Positions 37,191-47,530 of a stretch of 64,000 nt of DNA are shown piece after piece. The position numbers were made by a program, and so were the translations under genes. The stretch covers positions 94,771 through 158,770 of the forward strand of contig NZ_BSDJ01000015.1 in the NCBI RefSeq assembly GCF_027925525.1. Direction: 5' to 3'. Below the pieces are notes generated by a model. The model was not told where the DNA came from, did no database searches, and worked only from the letters and a program-made list of their open reading frames with translations. Source of the stretch: Paenibacillus tyrphae. Lineage in GTDB: Bacteria; Bacillota; Bacilli; Paenibacillales; NBRC-103111. Numbering within the stretch: position 1 is the stretch's first letter; every line of letters begins with the position of its first letter.

Positions 37191-37869
37191 GAATTAAATC
37201 CATCAATTGCTTATACTCGTCAGACTTCAACGATTTTTGAAGAAGCCGCTCGATTTCCTTCAGCTCGCCGGCCGTAATGCCGTCCTCCATCAGCTTGGAT
37301 ATCGTCTGCATGTCTTCCTGCGGCACACGCGAGACCATTAGGGAAAAGATTTTCGCCTTGTCCGCTTCGGACAACTGCTCCTTCTTCTTCGTCACTTCCT
37401 CGCTCGAGACCACGACCTTCCGGTCCTGCTCCGTGAGACTATCCTGCTTGCCGCTCGTCTTCCCGGATTGACGGCTCCAGACGGCGGCCGCATCCTCCGG
37501 CACCTTATAAGGGTCATCGTTCGCCTTACCGCTGCCTGGGGCCGTCGTTTTGCCGTCCGTCTGCGTGCGTTCTTTCGTGCCGGCTTCCGAGGAGGAAGGC
37601 GTATTGCCAGCCGGAGGCACGGAAACGGCCAAGTCCTTAGGCTTTGCAGGCACGCCACTCCCGCCCCCCGCGCCAAGCCCTAACTGCGCCGTGAATCGGC
37701 TCATGAAAGTGCCCCATTCGATCTTTTGACCAGCTGGGCGCGGAATATGATATTGGTCGAGCAATAAGTCCACATAAGTATTGGCAGCGGCGAACGTCAG
37801 CACCATACAACAAAGCGAGGTTACTACCGCACTAACCGCCAGCTTCGCGATCCCTATCAGCCATTTCAT
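37174..37869 (-). CDS. Membrane-anchored hypothetical protein
   Basis: The ATG at 37869 (GGAG nine bases upstream) gives 231 residues. One N-terminal transmembrane helix (LAVSAVVTSLCCMVLTFAAA). The middle is a low-complexity Gly/Pro/Ser/Thr linker (~residues 65-130), followed by a charged helical domain (VTKKKEQLSEADKAKIFSLM, KSLKSDEYKQLMDLI). I do not recognise it; the design suggests an extracellular or cytoplasmic helical domain on a flexible stalk. It lies between purA and the M23 peptidase. Confidence 0.7.
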   Translation of the reverse strand: MKWLIGIAKLAVSAVVTSLCCMVLTFAAANTYVDLLLDQYHIPRPAGQKIEWGTFMSRFTAQLGLGAGGGSGVPAKPKDLAVSVPPAGNTPSSSEAGTKERTQTDGKTTAPGSGKANDDPYKVPEDAAAVWSRQSGKTSGKQDSLTEQDRKVVVSSEEVTKKKEQLSEADKAKIFSLMVSRVPQEDMQTISKLMEDGITAGELKEIERLLQKSLKSDEYKQLMDLIQKETP

Positions 37870-37972
37870 CCCGGACATCTCCCATCTTGCCTTCTGTTAC
37901 TCTATTCACAGTATTGACCTTTTTCTGGGAAACCAACCAGGGACGCCGGGGAAAAAATGCAAATGCGGGCAT

Positions 37973-38020
37973 GAAAAACCCCTCGCCACCGTCATGAGTC
38001 AAGAACGGTTCGAGGGGTTA
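37973..38020 (-). terminator. Intrinsic terminator after purA
   Basis: On the minus strand AACCCCTCG and CGAGGGGTT pair, with TTTTTC following the second arm. It starts 19 bases after the purA stop. Confidence 0.8.
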
Positions 38021-38038
38021 CCTATTTCATCATAAGAA

Positions 38039-39322
38039 TTAATAAATCGGCTTCACCAGATTCGTTTGCTCGCGGTTGCGGCCAACCGAGAAAATCGCGA
38101 TCGGAATGCCTGTCAGCTCGGATACGCGCTCAAGGTAACGTCTGGCGTTCTCCGGCAGATCCTCAAGCTTGCGGACACCGGACAAGTCTTCGCTCCAGCC
38201 TGGAAGCTCTTCGTACACCGGCTGGCACTCAGCGAGCATTTTCAGGCTTGCCGGGTAATGACTGATCGTCTCGCCGCGGTAAGTATAGGCGGTGCAAATT
38301 TTGACCGTTTCCAGACCAGCGAGCACGTCGAGCGAGTTCAAGGACAAGCCCGTGATGCCGCTCACCCGGCGGGCGTGACGGACGACGACGCTGTCGAACC
38401 AACCGACGCGGCGCGGTCTGCCGGTTACAGTACCATACTCGTTGCCTCGCTCGCGAATCCAGTCACCGGTTTCGTTCATCAGCTCAGTCGGGAACGGACC
38501 GTCGCCTACGCGCGTCGTATACGATTTGGCCACGCCGACGATTTGCTGAATCTTCGAAGGACCGACGCCCGAACCGATGCAGACGCCGCCCGCCGAAGGG
38601 TTCGACGAAGTAACGAACGGATACGTGCCTTGGTCGATGTCGAGCATGACGCCCTGCGCCCCTTCGAACAGCACCTTCTTGTCGGCGTCGATCAGGTCGT
38701 TCAAGACGACCGACGTATCGGTGACGTAAGGACGAAGCTGCTCGGCGTATCCGAGGTATTCCTGAATGATCGAGTCGGCGTCGATCCCTTTGGAGCCGTA
38801 CACTTGCTCGATGAGCGTGTTCTTCTCGGCGACGAGACGGCGCACTTTGCTCTCGAATTCTTCCGCGTCCATCAGATCGGCAATCCGGACGCCGTTGCGC
38901 GCCGCTTTGTCCATATAGCAAGGGCCGATCCCTTTGCGGGTCGTGCCGATTTTGTTATCGCCTTTGCGCTCTTCTTCCAGACCATCGAGCAGCAAATGAT
39001 ACGGCATGATAACATGCGCGCGGTCGCTGATGCGCAGGTTTTTCGTTGTAAAGCCGTTCTCGTGAATATAGCGGATTTCTTCAAGCAACGCACCCGGATT
39101 AATAACCATCCCGTTGCCGATGACGCATACTTTATCTTCATAAAAAATGCCGGAAGGAATCATCGTCAGCTTATACTTTTTATCGTTAATGAGAATGGTG
39201 TGTCCTGCGTTGTTCCCGCCCTGATAGCGCGCGACAACCTCAGCGGACTCTGCCAGAAAGTCGGTAATCTTTCCTTTTCCTTCGTCTCCCCATTGGGTTC
39301 CGACAACCACTACCGTTGACAT
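38039..39322 (-). CDS. purA: Adenylosuccinate synthetase
   Basis: The start is [18 protein letters not shown] at 39322 (family-typical), giving 427 residues. It carries the GTP-binding GDEGKGK loop, the catalytic His/Lys region (GGNNAGHTI) and the IMP-binding [10 protein letters not shown]. It makes adenylosuccinate from IMP, aspartate and GTP, committing IMP to AMP. Likely under PurR control through the box pair upstream. Confidence 0.97.
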   Translation of the reverse strand: MSTVVVVGTQWGDEGKGKITDFLAESAEVVARYQGGNNAGHTILINDKKYKLTMIPSGIFYEDKVCVIGNGMVINPGALLEEIRYIHENGFTTKNLRISDRAHVIMPYHLLLDGLEEERKGDNKIGTTRKGIGPCYMDKAARNGVRIADLMDAEEFESKVRRLVAEKNTLIEQVYGSKGIDADSIIQEYLGYAEQLRPYVTDTSVVLNDLIDADKKVLFEGAQGVMLDIDQGTYPFVTSSNPSAGGVCIGSGVGPSKIQQIVGVAKSYTTRVGDGPFPTELMNETGDWIRERGNEYGTVTGRPRRVGWFDSVVVRHARRVSGITGLSLNSLDVLAGLETVKICTAYTYRGETISHYPASLKMLAECQPVYEELPGWSEDLSGVRKLEDLPENARRYLERVSELTGIPIAIFSVGRNREQTNLVKPIY

Positions 39323-39388
39323 CTTCACTACCCCCGTGAGGTGGGAAACCACCTAATATTAGCCTTTACGGTGCAACGCACCATGACT

Positions 39389-39417
39389 AGTTTAGCAGTT
39401 GACTAGCGCAAAGTCAA
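39389..39417 (-). promoter_or_regulatory. purA promoter
   Basis: On the minus strand TTGACT (39412-39417), 17 bases and TAAACT (39389-39394), about 67 bases before the purA start. Confidence 0.6.
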
Positions 39418-39418
39418 T

Positions 39419-39462
39419 AAAAACGAACAATTATAATCCATTGCCCATCATTGTTCGGAAAA
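39419..39462. promoter_or_regulatory. PurR-box pair upstream of purA
   Basis: AAAAACGAACAAT (39419-39431) and, inverted, ATTGTTCGGAAAA (39450-39462) each match the Bacillus PurBox (AWWWCCGAACWWT) with one difference. They flank an 18-base gap immediately upstream of the -35 element, as in PurR-repressed operons. Confidence 0.7.
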
Positions 39463-39485
39463 CATTGATAAACCCTTCCTAACAC

Positions 39486-39530
39486 AAAAAAACGGCACCT
39501 GCGCGTATTCTACCGCAGGATGCCGTCCTT
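39486..39530 (-). terminator. Intrinsic terminator after dnaB
   Basis: ACGGCACCTGCG and CGCAGGATGCCGT pair with one bulge. On the minus strand TTTTTTTG follows. Confidence 0.8.
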
Positions 39531-39607
39531 TATGCTAGCTTAAACCAACTTCCGCAAAAAAATGTTCCCCGTGCAACAAAAACCACATCCCGGAAGCCGC
39601 CAAGCCG

Positions 39608-40966
39608 TTAACGCGCCATCGCCATCTCCTGATGCGACCGGTCGAGATTGACGAATTTGTTGTAATTTTTAAGAAACGCCAGCTCCACCGTTCCGACCGG
39701 ACCGTTCCGCTGCTTGGCGATAATGATCTCGATGATGTTCTTCTTCTCGGATTCCTTATCATAGTAGTCGTCCCGGTACAGGAACGCCACGATATCGGCG
39801 TCCTGCTCGATCGAACCGGATTCCCGAAGGTCGGACATCATCGGCCGCTTGTCCTGCCGCTGCTCTACGCCCCGGCTGAGCTGCGACAGTGCAATGACCG
39901 GCACGTCCAGCTCACGCGCGATTTGCTTCAGCGTACGCGAAATTTCCGATACTTCCTGCTGCCGGTTATCGCCCTTGCCTCGGCCGTGAATCAGCTGCAG
40001 GTAGTCGATCAGAATCATGCCGAGGCCCTTCTCCTTCTTCAGCCTGCGGCACTTCGCCCGAATGTCCGCCACCGTGACGGACGGCGAATCGTCGATGTAG
40101 ATATTCGCCTCCGACAACGATCCGATCGCCATCGTCAGCTTCTCCCAATCATCCGGCTCCAGAAAGCCCGTCCGCATCCGGCCGGCGTCCACGTTCGCCT
40201 CCGCACAGATCATCCGCTGCACGAGCTGGGCCGCGCCCATCTCGAGACTGAAGATGGCCACGGTTTCCTTTTCCCGCACCCCGACGTTCTGCGCGATGTT
40301 CAGGGCGAAGGCGGTTTTCCCTACCGAAGGACGCGCCGCTACAATAATGAGGTCCGAACGCTGAAATCCGGACGTCATCTTGTCGAGATCGGCAAAGCCG
40401 GAACGGACTCCCGTCGTGCTCCCCTTCTGGTTAAAGAGGAACTCGACCTTGTCGAAAACCTCCATTAGCACGTCTTTGATCGCAATAAAGCCGGACCCCG
40501 AACGTGCCTGCGAAATCTCCATAATCCGCTGCTCGGCGTCGCTGAGCAGCATTCCCACTTCGTCCTCGCCGGAATACCCGTTCGTGACGATCTGGGTCGC
40601 GGCGCGGATCAGGCGGCGGAGCATCGACTTCTCTTCCACGATCTGCGCGTAGTAATCGACGTTGGCTGCCGTCGGCACCGCATTGGCGAGCTCCGACAAA
40701 TAGCTGATACCGCCGACTTCCTCCAGCTGCTTCTTATCCTGCAGCCGGGCCGTTAGCGTGACCAAATCGACCGGCTCGTTCGCCTCCGCAATTTCGATCA
40801 TCGCTTCGAAGATGCGCTGGTGCGAGCCGCGGTAGAAGTCGTCGCTCGTCACCCGCTCCATCGCCGTGACCAGCGCGTCGCCGTCAAGCAAAATAGCGCC
40901 GAGCACCGCCTGCTCGGCTTCCAAATTTTGCGGAGGGATGCGATCCATAAACAAACTCTCGTTCAT
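39608..40966 (-). CDS. dnaB: Replicative DNA helicase DnaB (DnaC of Bacillus)
   Basis: 452 residues; GGAGG lies seven bases before the ATG. N-terminal DnaB domain (PPQNLEAEQAVLGAILLDGD) then a RecA-like motor with Walker A ARPSVGKTAFALNIA, Walker B GMILIDYLQLI and the helicase block LSQLSRGVEQRQDKRP. Forms the hexamer that unwinds DNA at the fork. No intein is present. Confidence 0.97.
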   Translation of the reverse strand: MNESLFMDRIPPQNLEAEQAVLGAILLDGDALVTAMERVTSDDFYRGSHQRIFEAMIEIAEANEPVDLVTLTARLQDKKQLEEVGGISYLSELANAVPTAANVDYYAQIVEEKSMLRRLIRAATQIVTNGYSGEDEVGMLLSDAEQRIMEISQARSGSGFIAIKDVLMEVFDKVEFLFNQKGSTTGVRSGFADLDKMTSGFQRSDLIIVAARPSVGKTAFALNIAQNVGVREKETVAIFSLEMGAAQLVQRMICAEANVDAGRMRTGFLEPDDWEKLTMAIGSLSEANIYIDDSPSVTVADIRAKCRRLKKEKGLGMILIDYLQLIHGRGKGDNRQQEVSEISRTLKQIARELDVPVIALSQLSRGVEQRQDKRPMMSDLRESGSIEQDADIVAFLYRDDYYDKESEKKNIIEIIIAKQRNGPVGTVELAFLKNYNKFVNLDRSHQEMAMAR

Positions 40967-41084
40967 CCGTTATCCTCCCCACTGGATACTGCCTTATAAC
41001 GACGCAGGAGCCGGCTGCTTTTCACCGCCCGCTCCTGCACTGTCATTTCCCCAAAAATACCGTATAATCATCGGTCAGGCCGAT

Positions 41085-41528
41085 CTATTCTTCCACCACG
41101 TGAACCTTCAGCTTAGAGGTCACTTCCGGATGCAGCTTAACGATCACCTCGGTCACGCCGAGCGTGCGGATCGGCTCATCCATTACGATTTTGCGCTTAT
41201 CCAGCTTGATCCCCTGCTTTTCCAGCGCTTCCGCTACCTGCTTGTTCGATACGGCACCGAACAAGCGGCCGTCCGCTCCGGATTTTGCTTTCAGCTGAAC
41301 CGTCAGCTCGCCGAGCTTCTTGCCGAGCTCCTGCGCGTCGGCTTTCTCCTGCGCTTTTTTACGATCCTCGGCCTTCTTCTGCTGCTCCAGCGTCTTCATC
41401 GCCGCATCGCTGGCCGGCGCGGCCAACTGCTGTTTAAATAAGAAATTCGTCGCGTAGCCTTCGGAAACCTCTTTTACTTCGCCTTTCTTTCCTTGGCCTT
41501 TGACGTCCTTCAACAAAATGACTTTCAT
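41085..41528 (-). CDS. rplI: 50S ribosomal protein L9
   Basis: 147 residues. Standard N-terminal fold ([20 protein letters not shown]), central charged helix ([20 protein letters not shown]) and C-terminal domain. Overlaps the gdpP stop by four bases, so is translationally coupled. Confidence 0.97.
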   Translation of the reverse strand: MKVILLKDVKGQGKKGEVKEVSEGYATNFLFKQQLAAPASDAAMKTLEQQKKAEDRKKAQEKADAQELGKKLGELTVQLKAKSGADGRLFGAVSNKQVAEALEKQGIKLDKRKIVMDEPIRTLGVTEVIVKLHPEVTSKLKVHVVEE

Positions 41529-43486
41529 TCGAACAACCCCTCCTCCGCATGAATCTCGCTAAGTATTTGCTTTAATCGCTGCGTAGCCTCCGCAAGCGTA
41601 CCTTCCAATTGCGTAGCCGCATTGGTCAAATGGCCGCCGCCGCCCATCCGCTCCATCACGACTTGGACGTTCATCTCGCCAAGCGATCTCGCGCTGATGC
41701 CGATCAGGCCATCCGGCCGCTCGCTGATGACGAACGACGCCATAATTCCTGTCATAGTTAACAATGTATCAGCAACTTGGGCAATGAGCAACTGTGAATA
41801 TTTACGTCCCGGCTCATTCACCGCAAGCGCAATATGGTCGAAGATCACGACGGCGTTCTTGATCACGTCCGCCTTCTGAATGTAATGCTCCAGATCCTCC
41901 TTCAGCAGCCGCTGAATTAATGAAGAATCTGCCCCGCTCCGCCGCAGGAACGACGCGGCTTCGAACGTCCGCGCGCCCGTGCGCAGGCTGAAGCTTCTCG
42001 TATCGACCATGATGCCGGACAGCAGCGCCGTCGCCTCCAGCACGCCCATCGTCAGCCGCTCGTGGAAATATTGCAGCAGCTCCGTCACCAGCTCGCAGGT
42101 GGACGAAGCGTACGGTTCCATATAGACGAGCGTGGCGTCGTGGATGAAGTCCTCGCTGCGGCGGTGATGGTCGACCACCACTTTGCGCGGCGTGAGCTGC
42201 AACAGCCTCGGCTCCGGCGTCATCGAGGCCCGGTGCGTATCGACAATGACCGCAAGCGTGCGCGAATTCGTAATCTGCATCGCCTGATCCGGCGTAATGA
42301 ACCACCGGTTTAGCTTCTCGTCCTCGTATACCGTCTCCATCAGCTTCTGGATGGAAGGGTTGACCCCTTCCAGCACGATATAGCCTTCCTTGTTGCTGAC
42401 GTGCGCCATCTTGAGCACCCCGATGGCCGCGCCGATCGCATCCATGTCCGGCATCCGGTGCCCCATGATCACGACCTTGTCGCAATCCTTGATCAAGTCC
42501 CGCAGCGCATGGGAAATGACCCGGGCCCGCACCCGCGTCCGCTTCTCGATCGCATTCGTCCGGCCGCCGTAGAACGACAGCCGCTCCCCGACCTTCACGG
42601 CCGCCTGATCGCCGCCGCGCCCGAGCGCCATATCCAAGCTCGTCTGCGCCCAATGGCCGAGCTCAGTGAGCGACGACGTGCCCGTGGCAATGCCGATACT
42701 CAGCGTCATCGGCAGCTTGTTTTCGATCGTGATGTCCCGCACCTCGTCGAGAATCTCAAAGCGCGACTGCTCGAGCGCCTTCAGCCCTTTTTGGTCCATC
42801 ATGACAAGATAACGGTCCGACGCCGTCCGGCGCAGGTACATTTGATGCTTTTGCGCCCATTCGGTGATCTCGCCCGTCACTTTAGCCATCATGATGCTGC
42901 GCGTCTGGTCGTCCAGCCCCTGCGTCGCCTCGTCAAGATTGTCCATCATGACGAGGCCGACCGCCAGCTTCTCTTCCTCATAACGGAGCTGCAGCGATTT
43001 CAGCGCCGTGATATCCGTAAAATAAAGCAGCCGCTCATCCGGGCGGACCTGCACTTCATAAATCTGCTTGTCGATCGTCATTTCAAGCTTGAGCTCTTTG
43101 TCCTTGCGGGTTTTGAGCACGGGGAACATCTCGTTGACCGACTCGCCGATCAGCGAATCTTTGCCGAGCATTTTCGCGACGAACGGGTTGTGCCATTCGA
43201 TGATCTTATCCTCGTTATACAAGAGAATCCCCAGCGGCAGCTCGTGGATGACCTCGCTCCCCGCCCGCTTGACCCGATGGGACAGCGTACTGACGTATTC
43301 GTTCAAATCCTTACGGAACGCCTGTTCCGCCTGCAAGGTGTAGTACCCCAGAATGCCGCACAGAACCAGCGCGATCACGCTGATGATCCACGAGTACAAG
43401 AAAAGAATGAGGATCAGCACCGTAAGCAGCGCAAAAATCCATACGATATGCATTCCGTGCCAACGCTTCAACAGGAACTTCGGCAT
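41525..43486 (-). CDS. gdpP: Cyclic-di-AMP phosphodiesterase GdpP
   Basis: 653 residues: two transmembrane helices (~14-54), PAS domain ([20 protein letters not shown]), degenerate GGDEF domain (residues ~170-300, no GGDEF), and a DHH/DHHA1 phosphodiesterase with [40 protein letters not shown] and the final [12 protein letters not shown]. It hydrolyses c-di-AMP to pApA and so affects wall stress and potassium balance. Confidence 0.96.
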   Translation of the reverse strand: MPKFLLKRWHGMHIVWIFALLTVLILILFLYSWIISVIALVLCGILGYYTLQAEQAFRKDLNEYVSTLSHRVKRAGSEVIHELPLGILLYNEDKIIEWHNPFVAKMLGKDSLIGESVNEMFPVLKTRKDKELKLEMTIDKQIYEVQVRPDERLLYFTDITALKSLQLRYEEEKLAVGLVMMDNLDEATQGLDDQTRSIMMAKVTGEITEWAQKHQMYLRRTASDRYLVMMDQKGLKALEQSRFEILDEVRDITIENKLPMTLSIGIATGTSSLTELGHWAQTSLDMALGRGGDQAAVKVGERLSFYGGRTNAIEKRTRVRARVISHALRDLIKDCDKVVIMGHRMPDMDAIGAAIGVLKMAHVSNKEGYIVLEGVNPSIQKLMETVYEDEKLNRWFITPDQAMQITNSRTLAVIVDTHRASMTPEPRLLQLTPRKVVVDHHRRSEDFIHDATLVYMEPYASSTCELVTELLQYFHERLTMGVLEATALLSGIMVDTRSFSLRTGARTFEAASFLRRSGADSSLIQRLLKEDLEHYIQKADVIKNAVVIFDHIALAVNEPGRKYSQLLIAQVADTLLTMTGIMASFVISERPDGLIGISARSLGEMNVQVVMERMGGGGHLTNAATQLEGTLAEATQRLKQILSEIHAEEGLFE

Positions 43487-43514
43487 TTCATTCGCTCCTA
43501 ATCCCTAAGATAAG

Positions 43515-44450
43515 TCATTTGCTGGTCATGCGGTCGCGGATTGGAAAAGCTACGTCGAAGACGCCCAGCAAGCTGAACATAAAGTAAGCCGGCGGGAAGA
43601 ATAGCAGAAGAAGAATGCCCACAATCGGCAGCGTTTTGTTCCATCGTTTCACATGCGCAACGAAAAATAAAAAAGCTATCGCCTGAATCGCAAACGCCGC
43701 CATCAGCAGCGGAAGCAGGTTAAGAAGCACAGTGAAGATCATCGAGCGCGAATCCTTCACGAACATCTCCAGGATGAGCGCAAGCAGATACAGCCAGACG
43801 AACGATTTGGGCAGCATCCAATCCTTAATCGGTTTAAACGCCGGAATCGACTCGCCCGAGCGTACCAGCACCTTGCGCGCCAGCCAGTGCGATATGACGA
43901 CGTAGAACAGCGAAAAGCCGATCATATACAACGGCAGCATCTGTACCATCAGCTGCACCAAAGTGTCCATATCGATGGCCATGATGCTCTGCACCTGAGC
44001 CGGCAGCGTCTGCACGCTCTCCATCATAAAGCGTTTCATGCTGCCGACCGGATTCAGGCCGAACATGAAGCAGACGACCAGAGTGAGCAGCAGCTCGCCA
44101 AGCAAAGTAAGCGTTCCTGCCGTTAGCACCGTTCGCGCCGCGGCCCGCTTTTTGTACAGATTGCCCATCTGAATGACCGGCGGCAGGAAAAAGATCGACA
44201 CCGAGACGAGCAGCGCCCCGAGCCATCCGGCTAGCAGCGAGGCGACGAAATATACGACAGCCAAGCTAACGACGTAATGAACCAAAAACCGGCGGGTTCC
44301 GAGCTTCACATACATGATCAGCACCGGCACCATCAGCAGAGCGGCCGTAATCAAGCTCAGCGGCGGCAAAAAGATCGATAAAAGCAAAATGATATACGCA
44401 ATGCTCCACCCGAGCATACGCGGTTTTTGGGTTCCTTCCAAGCAGTTCAC
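43515..44450 (-). CDS. yybS: YybS family membrane protein (DUF2232)
   Basis: 311 residues, about eight hydrophobic segments. A GTG start overlaps the stop of the MazG-like gene (GTGA). DUF2232 proteins lie directly upstream of gdpP in Bacilli; the transport or carrier function is unknown. The Trp/Pro-rich C-terminal helices are intact. Confidence 0.9.
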   Translation of the reverse strand: MNCLEGTQKPRMLGWSIAYIILLLSIFLPPLSLITAALLMVPVLIMYVKLGTRRFLVHYVVSLAVVYFVASLLAGWLGALLVSVSIFFLPPVIQMGNLYKKRAAARTVLTAGTLTLLGELLLTLVVCFMFGLNPVGSMKRFMMESVQTLPAQVQSIMAIDMDTLVQLMVQMLPLYMIGFSLFYVVISHWLARKVLVRSGESIPAFKPIKDWMLPKSFVWLYLLALILEMFVKDSRSMIFTVLLNLLPLLMAAFAIQAIAFLFFVAHVKRWNKTLPIVGILLLLFFPPAYFMFSLLGVFDVAFPIRDRMTSK

Positions 44451-44758
44451 CTCTTACGCAAATGATCTTCCACAGCGGATATGTCGCCATACCACTCTTC
44501 CAATTGATGTCCTTCTTCGCGGTGCTTTTTCATTTTATCCAATACCGCTTCATCCAAACTGCGCGAAGAGATGCCGAGCCGTCTTCCCAGGATATAGCAG
44601 CAGGCGATAAGACTGGACAGCCCGTCAACGATTTTGGCATGGCTGCCTTCCCACATGCCCTTAAGCAGATGAGCCAGCTGATCGACCAGTTCGGTTTTGA
44701 GCCATTCGATGATTTTGGCCCGTTTCGCCAAATCGATGTCACGATCCAGATTGGACAT
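44447..44758 (-). CDS. MazG-like family protein
   Basis: 103 residues, helical, with the MazG-like pattern (LAKRAKIIEWLKTELVDQLA, GLSSLIACCYILGRRLGISS, EAVLDKMKKH). It may bind or hydrolyse nucleotides, though the metal-binding EExxD box of full MazG enzymes is not obvious. Co-transcribed with yybS. Confidence 0.8.
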   Translation of the reverse strand: MSNLDRDIDLAKRAKIIEWLKTELVDQLAHLLKGMWEGSHAKIVDGLSSLIACCYILGRRLGISSRSLDEAVLDKMKKHREEGHQLEEWYGDISAVEDHLRKR

Positions 44759-44806
44759 GGCCGCTTCTCCCCTTACCCAGACGCTTTCGTTAATTATAAC
44801 ACATTT

Positions 44807-45223
44807 TTACACCTTTTGTTCCGACTGCCACAGCTTGAAGCAATAATCGATGATTTCGCGACGGCGGATAATGCCGATGAACACCTCGTTGTCGTCGAGT
44901 ACCGGTACGAAGTTCTGGTTGGTGGCCAACGTGATCAGATCCTGCATCTGCTGGTTAATTCTCACCGGATGGATCGTCATATGCTGCGGCACGTCTTTGA
45001 GCTGCACCTTATGCGCATTCTCGAAGCCGATCTCCGGCGAATGCTTCAGCTTCCAGAGCAAGTCCCCTTCCGTAATCGTGCCGACATACTTGCCGTGATC
45101 GTCCACGAGCGGAACAGCCGAATACCGGTGATATTCCATGCGCTCCAGCGCTTGACGCATCGTATGATGAGGGGAAAAATAAATGACATCGTCCTTCGGG
45201 ACAAGGAAAAATGCAATATTCAA
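44807..45223 (-). CDS. CBS domain protein
   Basis: 138 residues made of a CBS pair (MRQALERMEYHRYSAVPLVD; FVPVLDDNEVFIGIIRRREI). Such stand-alone modules sense adenine nucleotides or c-di-AMP. It precedes the MazG-like/yybS/gdpP run, so a link to c-di-AMP is plausible (inference). Confidence 0.85.
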   Translation of the reverse strand: MNIAFFLVPKDDVIYFSPHHTMRQALERMEYHRYSAVPLVDDHGKYVGTITEGDLLWKLKHSPEIGFENAHKVQLKDVPQHMTIHPVRINQQMQDLITLATNQNFVPVLDDNEVFIGIIRRREIIDYCFKLWQSEQKV

Positions 45224-45341
45224 CGGATCTCCCTACTTTCCTCTTACTTGACCCCCGACACCGGGCGCCGGGCGGTCCTCCCTTCCATCATATCATGAGA
45301 CAAGCCCCGAAGAAAAATCGTGCCGGACGCGCCGGGATAAA

Positions 45342-45372
45342 CAAAAACCACAAGCCCTTAAGCCTGTGGTTG
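45342..45372 (-). terminator. Intrinsic terminator after the DUF4091 gene
   Basis: AACCACA and TGTGGTT with extended GC pairing around TTAAG, followed on the minus strand by TTTTTG. Confidence 0.75.
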
Positions 45373-45379
45373 GCGCCAT

Positions 45380-47092
45380 TTACATGTAAAGCCGATCGTA
45401 ATCCTCCGGATGAAAACTGTATAATTGCTCTGCCGTTTTTCCCGAATCGGGACATAATTGCGCCGGATGATCGAACTTGAAAACGCGCTGCAGCGCTTGT
45501 TCCACGTGTTCCTTAAGCCCGCTTCGCTTGAGCAGCTGCATGTACTCGAAGTCCCGGATCCCCCGCTGCAGCCATTTGTAACGAAGCGACAGCAGCGGCC
45601 GGCCCCCTTTGCCGGGATAAACGAAGTTCGTATCCCCCGCCTTCCATAACGAAGGCCGGTAAGACAGCTTTTCGAGCGGGTTGTCCGGCCAAACGGTGTA
45701 ATTCCACCGCAAAAATCCGTCCATCCGCAGCCTTTCCGCCAACCAAGGAATGACCCTCGATTCGATCGCCGGCGAGCCAAGAAACGTATTCGGCTTGTCC
45801 GGCACGCAGCAGACGTAATACATCATCCGTCCTTTCGCCTCCGACCGCACCTGCATCAGCTGCTGTAACTCGCCCGCCGCACAGTCCAGAATCGGCACAT
45901 AATCGACGATGCCTTGGACCCCTTTGCGAATAAATTCGCTTTGATGAATCGCTGCCTTGTATTGGAAAGCAGGCGCCATCTCCCGAAGACACGCCATCCG
46001 CTTGGCGAACAAATCGAAATCCTCCGGCTCGTCGGCTACGACCCGCACCCGATCGATCCATCCCTTTTCGACAAAATGCCGCTCCAGCGCCTGCACATAA
46101 GCCGCAAGCTCGTTTTGATCGCGGATGAACTTATAGCTTCCCTCTGCTTCGTCGTAATAACGAACGCGGATGGCATCAGGGTAGTCCTGCACGATGCTTC
46201 CGAAGCCTTCCTCCTCGTGCTCCCACACGTTAATCAGGCCGAAAATCTCCAGTTCCTCGCGAATGCCGTGCTTCTCCCCAAGCTCGACATACCGGTCCAA
46301 CCGGGAAAAATCGTACTCGAACTCGCCGGAGCAGCGCTTCACGACGGGCACGATGCTGTATTCATTCAAATCGGACGGTTCCGCGTCGATGAACGAGCGC
46401 TGGCCGCACCATGGCTCCTCGGAGACGATCAGGGTCAGCGCTTTTTGCCCGAGCTGGCCTAAGCTGTGCAGATAGGAGTCCAGAATCGCAAAATGCTCGT
46501 CCGACCAGTAGGCCACATTGTATTTCCGGGCAATATTGCAGTTATGCTGCCATAGATCCAAGTAAAACGAATATTCCCGCGAGTCCGGCAGCACGCGGTC
46601 GCCGATCGTCAAGCTGAATGTCAGCTCCCGCTCCAGCACCTCGTCCTCGAACATCGAATGCGCGTAAAATTTCACCTTCCCGCCGTACGTTCCGGCCGCA
46701 GCCGACTCCCCCGCATGCAGCTCGATCCAAAGCGGTTGAATTTTTCTCTTCTGCACATAAGCATGCTGGTCCTCCAGCAGCACATCGGACTTGAGCGTCC
46801 GGTCGTCGTCTTCGATCAAGCCGATCAGCCTGACCTCCACCTCACATGGCGCGTCAGTCTCTACCTCGCAGCGTACGATCTTAATCGGGCCGCTTTTGCC
46901 CAGAATCGCATCCCCACCGATAGTCAACAGGAACTCGTCCCGGTCCGAGCTAACCAGCACTTGAAACGCAGCGCTATCGCGCTTCTGGCAGTGAAGATTG
47001 AGATGAGAAGCTGCCGCATCCTTCGCCCCTTGATTCCACCAGTTTGCCGACCATATGTATTTGTAGAACATGTTTTGCAGGCCATAATGCAT
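45380..47092 (-). CDS. DUF4091 glycoside hydrolase-like protein
   Basis: About 570 residues; GGAGG lies before both the TTG at 47095 and the ATG at 47092. N-terminal beta-sandwich domain (TFSLTIGDRVLPDSREYSFY), then a TIM-barrel-like region and the DUF4091 C-terminal domain (FLRWNYTVWPDNPLEK, GIRDFEYMQLLKRSGLKEHV). No signal peptide, so it probably acts in the cytoplasm on a glycan or glycoside; substrate unknown. Its insertion between rpsR and the CBS gene is notable. Confidence 0.85.
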   Translation of the reverse strand: MHYGLQNMFYKYIWSANWWNQGAKDAAASHLNLHCQKRDSAAFQVLVSSDRDEFLLTIGGDAILGKSGPIKIVRCEVETDAPCEVEVRLIGLIEDDDRTLKSDVLLEDQHAYVQKRKIQPLWIELHAGESAAAGTYGGKVKFYAHSMFEDEVLERELTFSLTIGDRVLPDSREYSFYLDLWQHNCNIARKYNVAYWSDEHFAILDSYLHSLGQLGQKALTLIVSEEPWCGQRSFIDAEPSDLNEYSIVPVVKRCSGEFEYDFSRLDRYVELGEKHGIREELEIFGLINVWEHEEEGFGSIVQDYPDAIRVRYYDEAEGSYKFIRDQNELAAYVQALERHFVEKGWIDRVRVVADEPEDFDLFAKRMACLREMAPAFQYKAAIHQSEFIRKGVQGIVDYVPILDCAAGELQQLMQVRSEAKGRMMYYVCCVPDKPNTFLGSPAIESRVIPWLAERLRMDGFLRWNYTVWPDNPLEKLSYRPSLWKAGDTNFVYPGKGGRPLLSLRYKWLQRGIRDFEYMQLLKRSGLKEHVEQALQRVFKFDHPAQLCPDSGKTAEQLYSFHPEDYDRLYM

Positions 47093-47159
47093 CAAGGTTC
47101 ATCGTCCTCCGGTTCAGATTAGGCATGCAGGATCTGAAGAGCATCTTGAAGAGGATATA

Positions 47160-47197
47160 GAAAAAGACAGTCGGTAGGATACCAGCTGTCTTTTTCC
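47160..47197 (-). terminator. Intrinsic terminator after rpsR
   Basis: AAAAAGACAG and CTGTCTTTTT pair around a 15-base loop; the second arm supplies the U-tract. Eight bases after the rpsR stop. Confidence 0.8.
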
Positions 47198-47204
47198 AAT
47201 CTTT

Positions 47205-47486
47205 CTATTCCGTTGTATAAGGCAGCAGTGCTACTTGACGCGCGCGTTTGATCGCAACGGTCAGCATACGCTGATATTTAGCGGAAGTACCTGTCACACG
47301 ACGAGGAAGAATCTTACCGCGCTCGCTGATGAACTTCTTGAGCGTTTCGATGTCTTTGTAGTCGATGTGCGTAATTTTGTTAACCGTGAAGTAGCACACT
47401 TTCCGGCGCTTGCCGCCTTTTTTGCCGCGACCGCCGAACTTTCTTTCGCCGCGCTCTTCCGGATTACGTCTCTCTCTTTGTTCCAC
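47205..47486 (-). CDS. rpsR: 30S ribosomal protein S18
   Basis: 93 residues, longer than Bacillus S18 by a basic N-terminal extension ([20 protein letters not shown]). The conserved core follows ([40 protein letters not shown]). Third gene of the rpsF-ssb-rpsR operon. Confidence 0.97.
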   Translation of the reverse strand: MEQRERRNPEERGERKFGGRGKKGGKRRKVCYFTVNKITHIDYKDIETLKKFISERGKILPRRVTGTSAKYQRMLTVAIKRARQVALLPYTTE

Positions 47487-47530
47487 TTGTTTTCAGTCCT
47501 TTCTACGTAGATTGTCCTACCGCTCTATCG

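Noticed and set aside
38066..39319. 417-codon plus-strand open frame opposite purA
   Set aside because: Complement of purA, no family features, no ribosome binding site.
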